Shown here: positions 11,678 through 22,219 of the stretch, piece after piece
How the letters are laid out: every line of letters begins with the position of its first letter
Numbering within the stretch: the stretch's first letter is position 1
The notes under the pieces: model-generated
Seen by the model: the letters and a program-made list of their open reading frames with translations, nothing else
The model's database searches: none
Told to the model about the DNA's origin: nothing
Assembly (NCBI RefSeq): GCF_963576675.1
Contig: NC_088911.1
Location: 76,599,256 to 76,663,255, forward strand
Origin: Euphorbia lathyris
Lineage: Eukaryota > Streptophyta > Magnoliopsida > Malpighiales > Euphorbiaceae
Reading direction: 5' to 3'
DNA length: 64,000 bases
Program-made: the position numbers and the translations under genes

Positions 11678-13804
11678 ATGGCCGATCCACCGACACTTAT
11701 GGATTATGCTAGGCCAGGAATGGCCGGTGTAACTAATAGTGTAGTTAGACCCCGTATAAACGCAAATCAATTTGAAATTAAGCCTGCTTTGCTTAATATG
11801 TTGCAAAACAACGTAACGTTTTATGGACTACCTAACGAAAACCCTAATGCACATTTGACAAATTTCTTAGAAATTTGTGATACTTTTAAAATTACTGATG
11901 TAACAGCCGAAGCAATCAAACTTCGCCTCTTTCCTTTCACTTTAAAGGATAAGGCAAAAATTTGGTTAACTTCTATGTCTGCTGCAACATTTGAAACTTG
12001 GGACCAATTAGCCCAAGCGTTTTTATCAAAATATTTTCCTTTAGCAAAAACCGCAAGAGTCATCAAAGAGTTGACATCTTTTACCCAAAATAATAATGAA
12101 ACTCTTTATGAAGCTTGGGAACGTTTTAAAGAACTTCAACGTTTGTGCCCACACCACCAACTGCCAGATGCACTTTTAATGCAGACATTCTATAATGGAT
12201 TAAATCCTACGACTAGAGGTTCATTAGATGCTATGTCTGGAGGGTTATTTATGAAGAAGACGTCCGCCCAAGCAAGAGAACTTTTGGAGAAAATGGCAAT
12301 CAACAGCAGTATGTGGCCCGCAGAGCGTGGACATATACCAACGGCGAAACCATCATCCTCAGGTACATCATCGGTTAACGGTATAATGAATCTTGATCCA
12401 GTAGCAATGTTACAAGCCCAATTTTCCGCCTTATCGCACAAAATTGATAAATTTATGGCACCATGCGATCCTAATGATCCAATCCAGAGAGACATTGATT
12501 ACGAAGGTATGAATGAGTTAGAACAGGTAAACTTTGTCCAAGGACAAAACCAAACTACTAATCCTTATTCTAATACTTATAATCCTGGATGGAGAAATCA
12601 TCCTAACTTTAATTGGAAAGATAGTAATAATAATAATAATGCAAATGCTAATCAATATCGTATAAATAATTATCAAAATCAAACAAGAGATACGATTAGC
12701 ACTTTATCTTCAAAAATCGACAAATTTATAGATGCTATGAATGGAAAGGTAAGTAATCAAGACGATGGTTTTAAACGGATCGAAAGTAAATTCGATCAGC
12801 TTATCAAAAACCAATCATCTAGCATCCATAATTTGGAGGTTCAAATTGGACAGCTTGCTAAATCAATTCCATCCCGCAAAGAGGGAAGTCTTCCCAGCCA
12901 AACGGAAGAAAATCCGAAAGAGCATGTTAAGGCTATCACTCTTCGTTCAGGGAAAAACTACTTAGGTCCGGAAATGCCCGGAAATTCAACTTTACCTGGA
13001 AATGATTTACCAAAATCCAAAGAAGATACTTTAAAACAAAAAGATACAAAAATTGACTCTAATCCGAAACCTTTTGTACCAAAACCACCTTTTCCACACA
13101 GGGTCCGAAATAAGGACCATGATAAACAACTTTTATCATTTTTAGATAAGCTTAAAAATTTGCATATAAATTTAACATTCATGGATGCAATTACGCAAAT
13201 TCCTAACTATGGAAAATTCTTGAAAGATTTAATTTCAAAAAAGATTAGTTGGGAAGGAATTTCATCCATTTCTGTTTCTGAAGATTGTAGTTCGATAGTA
13301 TCAAGCAAATTACCTACTAAACTCAAAGATCCCGGATGCTTTACCATTCCATGTACATTGGGAAATATGGAATTCCCAAGTTGTCTTTGCGATTTAGGAG
13401 CTAGTATAAACTTGATGCCATTGTCTATTTTTGAAAAATTAGGTTTAGAAGAAGACATCAAGCGTACCAATATGGTTTTGCAATTAGCGGATCAATCCAC
13501 TAAAAGACCATATGGTATAATTGAGGACGTCTTAGTGAAAGTTGACAAATTTATTTTTCCTACTGATTTTGTCATCTTAGATTTTGCTTATGATGCTAAT
13601 TGTCCGCTAATCTTTGGTAGACCGTTCATGAACACGGGACGTGCTCTAGTTAATGTGTCGGAAGGAAAAGTAGTTTTAAGAATAGGTGACGATAAGATCG
13701 AGTTCGATATGAATCAAGCGATGAAATATCCTATGGAGGATTTCGCTTGTATGAAACTTGATTTAATTGAAGAATGTGTTAATGACATTGTTCAAAGAGA
13801 ATAA
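11678..13804 (+). pseudogene. Athila gag and protease region, element A
   Basis: A 708-codon open frame begins with MADPPTLMDYARPG. The gag core (about residues 30-190) has LLNMLQNNVTFYGLPNENPN, LRLFPFTLKDKAKIWL and CPHHQLPDALLMQTFYNGL, all typical of Athila gag. An Asn-rich linker (about 295-340) follows. The aspartic protease motif CDLGASINLMPLS lies near residue 570. Comparison with element B shows that the gag-to-pol frame was originally continuous: the stop TAA at 13802-13804 replaces a Glu codon (GAA in B). An upstream ATG at 11539 opens an N-terminal extension (MRSSRSSG…) that is in frame in B but out of frame here, so A probably lost its true start. The product would form the virus-like particle and mature it. 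It is classed as broken because pol can only follow by readthrough. Confidence 0.88.
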
Positions 13805-16800
13805 ATAATAGAATCTATAATGGGTGAAGAATTAGAAGATAAGGACCCAGAGCCTTTGATTCGAGAAGATGGACCAGTTCCGCCTTCAGTAATAGTTCCA
13901 CCTAAATTAGAACTTAAAGAATTACCAAACCATCTGAGATACACTTTCCTATGCGGAAGTGATACTCTACCTATAATCATCTCTAACAAATTAACAGAAA
14001 ATCAAGAAGAAAAATTGAAAGAAGTTGTTAGAAATAGAATAGGAAGTATGGGATGGCAAATTTCAGATTTAAAAGGAATTAATCCTAGTATTGTAATGCA
14101 TAGGATTCACTTAGAAGAAGATAAGCCACCTAAAGCGGATAGACACAGACGTTTAAATCCGAATATGAAAGAAGTAGTCAAAAATGAGATTACTAAACTT
14201 TTAGACAATGGAATCATTTATCCTATTTCGGATAGTGAATGGGTTAGTCCAATCCATTGTGTACCCAAAAAGGGAGGCATAACTGTAGTAAGGAATGATG
14301 AAGGTGAATTAATACCTACGCGAACCACCACCGGTTGGAGGGTTTGTATAGATTATAGGAACCTAAATAAGGCAACTAGGAAAGATCATTTTCCTTTACC
14401 TTTCATCGATCAAATGATCGAAAGGATAGCCGGTCATGCATTTTATTGTTTTCTTGATGGCTATTCTGGATTCTTTCAAATATATATTTACCCGGATGAC
14501 CAAGATAAAACAACCTTCACATGTCCTTATGGAACATTTGCATATAGAAGAATGCCTTTTGGTCTATGTAATGCACCAGCAACTTTTCAACGTTGTATGA
14601 CTGCAATTTTTAATGATTTCATCGAAGATATCATGGAAGTATTTATGGATGATTTTTCAGTTTATGGAGATTCTTTTGATGCATGTTTAAAAAACTTAGA
14701 TAAAGTTCTTTTTAGATGCGAAGAAATGAATTTAGTATTAAATTGGGAAAAATGTCATTTCATGGTTGACGAAGGAATTGTTTTAGGTCATAAAATATCT
14801 GAAAAAGGATTAGAAGTGGATAGAGCAAAAACTTCAGTAATAGAAAAATTACCCCCACCAACAACTGTCAAGGGAGTAAGATCATTTCTAGGACATGCAG
14901 GTTTTTACAGACGATTTATAAAAAACTTTTCTGTGATTTCCAAACCACTTACTAATTTGCTTATGAAGGATTCAACCTTCGATTTTAATGAAGATTGTAT
15001 TAAAGCTTTCGAAACATTGAAAACAGCTTTAGTCAGTGCACCCATAATTGCTAAACCCGATTGGGATTTGCCTTTTGAAATCATGCGTGATGCAAGTGAC
15101 CTAGCTGTAGGATGTGTTTTAGGTCAAAGAAAGGATAAAAGATTACATGTTATTTATTACTCAAGTCACACATTGTCAGGTGCACAGTTAAATTACACAA
15201 CAACAGAAAAAGAGATGTTAGCCATAGTATTTGCATGTGATAAGTTTAGGTCATACTTGTTAGGATCTAAAGTTATTATCTATACAGATCACGCAGTTTT
15301 ACGTTATCTGCTTGCTAAGAAAGATGCAAAACCGCGTCTGATTAGATGGGTTTTGTTGTTACAAGAATTTGATATAGAAATTAAAGACAAAAAGGGAGTA
15401 GAAAACCTTGTCGCCGATCATCTATCAAGACTAGAAGATGAAAACGGTCCTATAGGTGAAACTGTCGGTATACGAGATGATTTCCCCGATGAACATCTCT
15501 ATCAGGTAAAAAGTATCATGTCACCATGGTATGCAGATTTTGCTAATTATCTTGCAACCGATATCGTTCCGGAAGGATTATCTTCCCAATAAAGGAATAA
15601 ATTTTTCTTCGATATTAAACAATATTTTTGGGAAGATCCCTTTCTATTTAAATCATGTGGTGACGGGATAATTAGGAGATGCGTCGGAGAAAATGAAAAT
15701 GAATCTATAATAACGGAATGTCATTCCAGCTCATATGGAGGACATAATGGAGTTAATAAAACGGTAGCTAAAATATTGGAATGTGGTTTCTTTTGGCCTA
15801 CGATGTTTAAGGACGTTGGTTCATTTATTACTCGTTGTGATAAATGCCAAAGAACGGGAAATTTAGGAAGAAAAGATGAGATGCCCCTCAAAAACGTGTT
15901 GGAAGTTGAAATCTTCGACATGTGGGGAATTGATTTCATGGGACCTTTTCCGCCTTCCAACGGTAAAACTTACATATTAGTAGCCGTTGATTATGTTTCG
16001 AAGTGGGTTGAAGCAATTGCAACCCCTACGAATGATTCTAAAGTAGTTGTTAATTTTCTTGACGATATATTTTGTAGATTTGGTTGTCCTAGATTCGTTG
16101 TCAGTGATGGCGGTACCCATTTCATAAATCAGAATTTTGATATGCTTATGAAAAAATATGGAGTACGCCACCGCGTGTCAACGCCATACCATCCTCAGTC
16201 GAATGGTCAGGCGGAGATCTCAAATAGAGAACTCAAATGGATTCTAGAGAAAACTGTTTCGTCATCAAGAAAAGATTGGTCACAAAAACTCAATAATGCG
16301 CTATGGGCATACCCTACTGCATTTAAATCACCAATAGGAATGACTCCATATCGGTTAGTGTATGGAAAAACATGTCATTTACCAGTAGAATTAGAACATA
16401 AAGCCTATTGGGCTATAAGAAAACTTAATTTTGATTTACAACAAGCAGGAAAGAAACGTTTGCTCAATTTAAATGAGTTAGATGAGTTACGACATCTATT
16501 GTATGAGAATGCGAGGATTTATAAAGAAAGAGTGAAAAAATGGCACGATGCCAAGATCAAAGTCAAGCACTTTAATGTTGGAGATAAGGTGCTGTTATTT
16601 AATTCACGGCTTCGTATATTTCCAGGAAAACTTAAGTCCAGATGGACCAGACCGTATTTAGTCGTCAAAACATTCGACTATGGTTCTTTGGAACTTGAGG
16701 AAACCAACGGTAATCGTTTTAAAGTTAACAGTAATCGATGTAAAATTTATTACGAAAATATTTCCGAAATAGGAACTAATTTCGTAACAAGATTTCCTGA

Positions 16801-16807
16801 CATATAA
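13805..16807 (+). pseudogene. Athila pol of element A: RT, RNase H, integrase
   Basis: This continues in the same frame as gag. Reverse transcriptase shows [24 protein letters not shown] and the catalytic MDDF. RNase H shows [13 protein letters not shown] and VADHLSR. Integrase shows HHCC-type zinc residues (GGHNGVNK…CDKCQRTG) and the D, D, E triad in WGIDFMG, VSDGG and QAEISNRE. An in-frame TAA at 15590-15592, where B has a Gln codon, separates RNase H from integrase; it is a single C-to-T type change. Catalytic residues otherwise look intact, so the lesions appear very recent. An ATG at 13820 lies just after the gag stop, but independent initiation there is unlikely to be normal. Confidence 0.9.
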
Positions 16808-17598
16808 ATCATTTCATTTTTCTAATAGTTAGTTTTTATTATTTTTATTTTATTTTTATTTTGTTTTGTTTTAAATTATATCATTTTATATTAGAATTTT
16901 AGATATATAAAAATATATTCAAGTCATGATTTTAATTAATTTTTAGGAATTTAATGAGAATTAGAAGAAATTTAGTGATTCTCAGTTGAGAATTTGAAAT
17001 TCTCAGTTGAGAATTCAAATATATAGAATTCTTGAGAAGGTAGGAAATTTTCTGGACTTATAGAGAATTTAAAATTATCAGTTGAGGATTTGGGGTATGA
17101 CTAGTGGCTAGGAAAATTTCTGGACTTATAGAGGATTTGGGATTCTCAGTTGAGAATTCTGACTTCAATAGGTTTCAAATTGACAGGAAAATTTCTGAAC
17201 TTACCGAGGATGAGGATTCTCGGTAGAGGATCAGAAATTAGGGGTTTTGACAACTGATTTCCGCAAGGAAATCAGCGTGTCGCGACTGCGGGTCAGCATC
17301 CTCGGTCGCGACTTGGGGAATTTGTGCAGTAATTGACCCTTGTTCTTCAAATTTTCAGCAGACACAACTCTTTGGAAACGAATAGTTGCGTTTCTTCATT
17401 TTTAAAGGTATGTTTCATGCCTTTTCACCTCAAAATAACACCTCTTTTCATCCTAGGATTTTATAAATAGGTTCTAGAGGTTCAGTTTTCTGTCACTTTC
17501 TTTTTCATCTCTGTCAGAACAATTCTCTGATTTTCTTCCAATTTCTTCTACCCAGAAATTAAGTTCAGAACCTTTCTTCCTTACTCATTCCAAACATC
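16808..17598. repeat. Spacer between A integrase and ORF 1, rich in hairpin motifs
   Basis: No gene. From 16976 to 17160 the palindromes ATTCTCAGTTGAGAAT (twice at about 16978 and 16999, again near 17141) and degraded relatives recur. At 17279-17317 two GTCGCGAC octamers flank a GC-rich segment. The 3' part (17440-17598) is plausible leader sequence for ORF 1. Confidence 0.7.
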
Positions 17599-18546
17599 AT
17601 GACTTCCACAAACACTCATCCTAAGAAAGTTGTTGCTTCACGCACTAAAAATACAGATATATCAGAGCGTTATGGATGTAACTTTCCCATCTTCAATCAT
17701 GATGAGGGAAGGCGCTTCTTGAGGCTTCGATACACATTCTTTGTCGGAATGTTATACATGGATGACTTTCTTAACGATCAGTTGGGAATCAAAGAAGATA
17801 TGAGTCGCTACATGGAACGCTTAGGATGGACCAGATTTGTTGATATGAAGTTTCCTATAATTGGAGACTGGATATTAGAGTTCTTCTGTACGGTTCGTTT
17901 TGTTAACAAGCGTCGGGTGCGTCTCAGTTTCCGTCGGGATGGCAAAACTTTCACTTTTGGATATCCTGAATTGCATGCTTGGTTTGGTTTTCCCTTGAAG
18001 GATACTACCAAACGTCATCATGGAAGAGATATGACATCCACTGATATTTGGCGAATGCTCACCGGCATTTGGCCTTTCAACCCTAAACTTGCATATAATA
18101 AGTCTTTTTATTCCAACTCTATGCTATATTTGCATAAGTTTCTGAGTCACAGCCTATTCGGTCGCACGTTCAGTAGTGTCGTCCAAGAATCTGATCTTTA
18201 TGTACTTGGAGATATATTTCAAGGCAACGTGGTTGATTCTTCAAAAATTCTGATGGAGGGTCTTGTTGCCGCATCTAGATCCAAGGCTAAGAAGGTTGGG
18301 TTCGGGAATATTATATGTGGAATAATACTAGGGACCAAGGGAAGTATTTCTGTTCCTTGGAGTGATGCTGAATCTTTCCCGATGCTAGACTATAAATTTT
18401 TAGAATACGAAGGTCTAGTGAAACGAGTTTTTCGATCGGGACCAAATTTTCTTTCTGCACCAGAACGTCAAGCCTTCGTGCAGATGAAAATAGACCGCTA
18501 TAGGGCTAAGAAAATCCCAATTGAAAGGGACGAATTTTTAGCATAG
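17599..18546 (+). CDS. ATHILA-type ORF 1, element A (315 aa)
   Basis: This intact frame, MTSTNTHPKKVVASR… to …KIPIERDEFLA, lies 3' of integrase in the env-like position of Athila elements. It resembles ATHILA ORF-1 family proteins: a conserved N-terminal globular part (LGWTRFVDMKFPIIGDWILEFF), a FGYPELHAWFGFP motif, and a helical C-terminal half (LHKFLSHSLFGR, DIFQGNVVDSSKILMEGLVAASRSK, GNIICGIILGTKG). No signal peptide, transmembrane helix or zinc finger is evident, so an envelope role is not supported. It is about 30% like ORF 2 by eye, including the HKFLSxSLFGR segment, which suggests duplication. Its counterpart in element B is at 6608-7537. It was probably expressed from a spliced subgenomic RNA; I cannot place the splice sites. 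Confidence 0.8.
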   Translation: MTSTNTHPKKVVASRTKNTDISERYGCNFPIFNHDEGRRFLRLRYTFFVGMLYMDDFLNDQLGIKEDMSRYMERLGWTRFVDMKFPIIGDWILEFFCTVRFVNKRRVRLSFRRDGKTFTFGYPELHAWFGFPLKDTTKRHHGRDMTSTDIWRMLTGIWPFNPKLAYNKSFYSNSMLYLHKFLSHSLFGRTFSSVVQESDLYVLGDIFQGNVVDSSKILMEGLVAASRSKAKKVGFGNIICGIILGTKGSISVPWSDAESFPMLDYKFLEYEGLVKRVFRSGPNFLSAPERQAFVQMKIDRYRAKKIPIERDEFLA

Positions 18547-19012
18547 CTTTTGTTTATTTTGTTTGTAAATATGTTGTACATATTTCTATTTCAATAAAAC
18601 TTTCTCTTTTGCATTATATCTTGTTTTTTATTATATGGTTACACTAACATTAAAACTCAGTATTCTACACTTATGAATCTATTAAATGCAAACTTAATCC
18701 ATTCATTACTAATTAAATGTTAATAACTAAGTTTCAATTCCTTAAATAAAGATTCATTTAACTTACATTAATAAATGAACATAAATGCTTCAATTAATTT
18801 GAGTTCCAAACCTTTCCTATTATTAATTTAACATTCGTTAATTAAAGCATTTTCATTTATTTTTCCCATTAATAAGGATAAACCTTTGGTTTTCCTTATC
18901 ATTTAATGTTTTACATTTATGTTTTTAAGTACAGATAACATTTTCAAGGAGTTCAGGATAGGATTTATCAAGAAATTACACAAATAGGAGTTACTATGCA
19001 GAATTTGGGTGA
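18547..19012. other. AT-rich spacer between A ORFs 1 and 2
   Basis: No open frame of note. Multiple AATAAA/ATTTAATG-like strings occur but nothing allows a specific call. Confidence 0.5.
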
Positions 19013-19232
19013 CCATAGGGTGATCCGCGGCCGAGAATTATTGAATTCTCGGTAACTTCAGCAATTTCCTTCAAAATTCAGAGAACAATTCGCTGCCAGA
19101 CGTGATCTGCGGCCGAGAATGGTGCGATCCTCGGTAACTTCAGCAAAAATCCTTCCAAAATACAAAGGAAAATTGGCTGAAACACGCGATTCGCGGCCGC
19201 GGATTTGCATCCTCGGTCGCGACACGCGTGAT
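19013..19232. repeat. Three tandem ~83-bp units, each with a GC-rich hairpin
   Basis: Each unit has the consensus GTGATCYGCGGCCGAGAAT followed by the pairing arm ATNCTCGG and then TAACTTCAGCAA. Hairpins lie at 19031-19052, 19113-19134 and 19197-19216, a spacing of 82 and 84 bp. The third ends in a TCGCGAC palindrome and ACGCGTG. Arms are perfect in the first copy and carry one mismatch in the second and third. They precede the ORF 2 leader. Confidence 0.85.
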
Positions 19233-19572
19233 TCTGCAACACCTAGTCCGGATTTTTGGCCTATTTTTCCACCTTTTCCTATTCAACCTTTACCTATTCC
19301 TCTTCCTATTCCTACTCTACCTATTAATCTTCCTATTCAACCCTATATATACCTATTACTTACACAAACCTTACATCACCTCAAATTTTAACCAATCCCC
19401 TACTCTTACCTCTTCCCAATACCTTACTTTTACTCTTCCCAATTTCATCATTACCCTTTTCAATCACCTAACCCTTTCAACTTCAAGTCTCCATACAACA
19501 CTTCTACTTCTTCTTCAACCTCAAGCTTTTATCTCTTTTCATCTTTTTCTCTAAACCCTAAACACCATAACC

Positions 19573-20778
19573 ATGCCTAGAGCAAAGCATGTTGGACACA
19601 AGCTGGCTGTCACTGAGGCTAATCGCCTAAGGATTAGTTGCGGGGCTTATTTCGACATTCATTCTGAGGAAGAAGTTGGACGTTTCAAGCACTTTTCAAA
19701 CGCTAATCGTAAGTTCGTGGACATGCAGTTTCTTGACTTTGATTCGGTAAGGAAGTTGAACTTCACTACACAAATTACTGCTTTTATTGAAACTTTGGGA
19801 TGGGAAACTTTTGCTTCTATGCGTTTTCCCCAAATTCAAGAGTATGTGGTTGAGTTTTTGGTTACTTTAAAGATGAACAAAAAGAGGACAGAAATTTCTT
19901 TTCGGAATAATGGTACTACCTATACCATAGATTATGAGGCTATGGGAAATATGTTTAGTTTCCCTACTAGTGATTTTTATGATAAGCCTCGGGATTTTGA
20001 CAATAACTCTTTTTGGCAAACTCTTTCCGACCAAACTTCTTTTGACTCTAAAAACACTTCGAGCAAGTTGATTAAGGACAATTGTGTGTTCTTCTTTCAC
20101 AAGTATTTGAGTTTTTCACTTTTTGGTCGTGTTGAGAGTTCAAAAATTCAAGTCCGGGATTTGTTTGTTTGGGATTGTTTGTTCAAGGGTTTAAGGGTTG
20201 ATAGCATTGGAATGATATTTGACAATTTGTATCGTGCTTCGAGGGCTCACACCACTCAAGTCCCTCTCGGTAATTTAATCACCGCTATTGTTTTGGGAGC
20301 ACGGGATGAATTAGCAACTTATGATATGTCCACCTACCATGGATATGTTCCGGTTTTGGACATTGCGGCTCTTGAGCGGGCTCATTTATTGGTTTCTGCG
20401 GCTCCTCCCGTTTTTATTTCTTATGCTACCCGTATTGCACATCTTCGTGGCACTATGGGTGGAGGTGCTTCTAGTTCCCAAAATGTAGGTACCGATGAAG
20501 GAGGTGCGGAGGAAGGAGCGGAAGATGCACCACAAGCCCAAGCAACACAAGATAATGATCCGGTGGATTTAAGGAGAATTTTGAACCAAATCAATGCCAA
20601 TAATAGACAAATGAATTTGAGAATTGATGATTTGGTGGAGAACAACATGGTGATGAATGACAACCTCAATACTTTGAGGCGTGCGCAAAGATCGACTCGG
20701 CACCGGATGCTTTCGTTTTTCCACCGCCGAAATGTGGAAACTTCACCAACACCTCCGGATTCCCCGCCGCATGCTTAG
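19573..20778 (+). CDS. ATHILA-type ORF 2, element A (401 aa)
   Basis: This intact frame begins MPRAKHVGHKLAVTEANRL. The N-terminal ~270 residues follow the same fold pattern as ORF 1 (LGWETFASMRFPQIQEYVVEFLVTL; HKYLSFSLFGRVESSKIQVRDLFVWD; PLGNLITAIVLGARDELA). It then adds a low-complexity acidic/Gly/Ala linker (about residues 297-325), a predicted coiled-coil stretch (RRILNQINANNRQMNLRIDDLVENN) and a basic tail (RHRMLSFFHRRNVETSPTPPDSPPHA). Element B keeps the same design with a longer Asp/Glu run. The function in Athila elements is unresolved; a nucleic-acid or chromatin-binding role would be a guess from the basic tail. The start is the first ATG after a ~300-base leader and matches that of the B copy. 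Confidence 0.8.
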   Translation: MPRAKHVGHKLAVTEANRLRISCGAYFDIHSEEEVGRFKHFSNANRKFVDMQFLDFDSVRKLNFTTQITAFIETLGWETFASMRFPQIQEYVVEFLVTLKMNKKRTEISFRNNGTTYTIDYEAMGNMFSFPTSDFYDKPRDFDNNSFWQTLSDQTSFDSKNTSSKLIKDNCVFFFHKYLSFSLFGRVESSKIQVRDLFVWDCLFKGLRVDSIGMIFDNLYRASRAHTTQVPLGNLITAIVLGARDELATYDMSTYHGYVPVLDIAALERAHLLVSAAPPVFISYATRIAHLRGTMGGGASSSQNVGTDEGGAEEGAEDAPQAQATQDNDPVDLRRILNQINANNRQMNLRIDDLVENNMVMNDNLNTLRRAQRSTRHRMLSFFHRRNVETSPTPPDSPPHA

Positions 20779-20970
20779 GTTTTATCTTTTATTTTTATCT
20801 TATCTTGTTTTAATTTCAGTTTCGTACATTTTTATTTTCTTATGTTTCGTACAATTTCAATTTTAATTTAATTTTATGATGCATGTTTTCTTTGCTATAT
20901 CTTTCATTTCTTTCCGTTTGTTTTATCTTTAATGTTTTATCTCCATTTTTGCACCAATGAGGACATGGTC

Positions 20971-20990
20971 CAATTTAAGTGTGGGAGGAG
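20971..20990 (+). other. Internal second polypurine-tract-like motif (A)
   Basis: The motif AATTTAAGTGTGGGAGGAG, with the same flank (GCACCAATGAGGACA) as in element B, lies about 1.2 kb before the 3' LTR. Confidence 0.55.
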
Positions 20991-21600
20991 ATATATACAT
21001 ATATCTCTTTTATACAAACGAATGAATGAACGAATGTATGCAAATGAATGAATGAATGTATGCAACACTTGTTTGTTTTCAAAAATACAAAATGCAACGT
21101 ATATTGCAACACTTTTAAGTACATTGGAACAAATGAAAAAACTTAACATTTTTTTATGAAATATCATTTTTACATTTATAAATTAATCATAAGTTAAAAT
21201 TTTTATGATTATTTTTAGGTTATCATTATCGATAGAAATAAATATTTCTATACGGGTAATATTTTTCAAAATATTTTTCACAAATCTTCGACACTATTTT
21301 AAGTAAAAAATTGTCTCAAGTGAATGTATTTAAGTAATAAATTTTTTATTTTCAATCTCTATTTTATAATCATGAAATTCATGATACAATAAATCTTATT
21401 TTAAATTTTCAATTAGGTTTATAGGCATTAAATTGAACTAACAATTTTTAGCTCGGTTTTGATTTTGTCTTACATTAACACCAATTGAAGTTTTTAAGGA
21501 AACTATAGCCATAATACATGTTGAATTTTAAGTCAATATATGATGAATGTGCTAATTTTCTTTTTCCCAATTTACAATTTATAATCAATAAATCGTATTC
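20991..21600. other. AT-rich 3' non-coding region of element A
   Basis: No gene. A run of ATGAATGAA/CGAATGAATG-like repeats occurs at about 21019-21062. The remainder aligns loosely with 3721-4398 of element B, so it is element sequence rather than an insertion. Confidence 0.5.
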
Positions 21601-21605
21601 TTAAC

Positions 21606-21872
21606 TTTTGGCCACGATTGAGACCAACCTTATCACAATCGAGGTATGAAAGGGAAGAAATTAATAAGTAAAGCGTACTTTTGGCCACGGTTGCGACCAC
21701 CCTTATCACAATCGAGGTATGAAAGGAACGTTTAAATAAGAAAAATTAAGCGTGTTTAAAGTTTAAAGTAACGATTGCGTCCACCCATGGCATGGTCGGT
21801 ACCTCTTAAGCGAACACAAATCAAATGCATATAAAGTTACGATCGAGACCACCCTCATCACGGGCGTAACTA
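21606..21872 (+). repeat. Four-unit conserved block upstream of the A 3' LTR
   Basis: Units begin at about 21606, 21677, 21769 and 21838. The first two share GGCCACGRTTGMGACCAMCC and then TTATCACAATCGAGGTATGA; the last two are diverged. CGATTG and CAATCG within a unit can pair. The block is collinear with 3425-3710 of element B. Confidence 0.75.
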
Positions 21873-22204
21873 AGCAAATAAATTAAACTTTATAATCATA
21901 TATAATAATTCAAGTTTGGGAAAGGAAATTTGGTGCTTTGAAAATGCCTTGAGATGAAAGACTCAATAACATGCGTGCTTACATCGTCCCGAATACTTCA
22001 ATTTAAACATTGAAATACAAGACGAATGATATATCGTATTTATACTAAGTTAGTTTGATATTTTGCGTATAAATTTGCCATGCGAAGTTAGTCTTTTCGG
22101 CTTAACTAATTTAAAAGGTAAACACAAAGATATATGTTTTATTTTCATAAAGAGATTAGTTAAGACATAAATTCAGTTAAATTTTGCTCGGGACTAGCAA
22201 AAGA

Positions 22205-22219
22205 TTAAGTGTGGAGATT
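22205..22219 (+). other. Polypurine tract of element A
   Basis: TTAAGTGTGGAGATT directly precedes the TGTTAAG of the 3' LTR. Confidence 0.7.

Noticed and set aside
16978..17020. Reading the paired ATTCTCAGTTGAGAAT motifs as a rho-independent terminator
   Set aside because: Eukaryotic context; no role for such terminators, and the motif recurs in many places within the elements.
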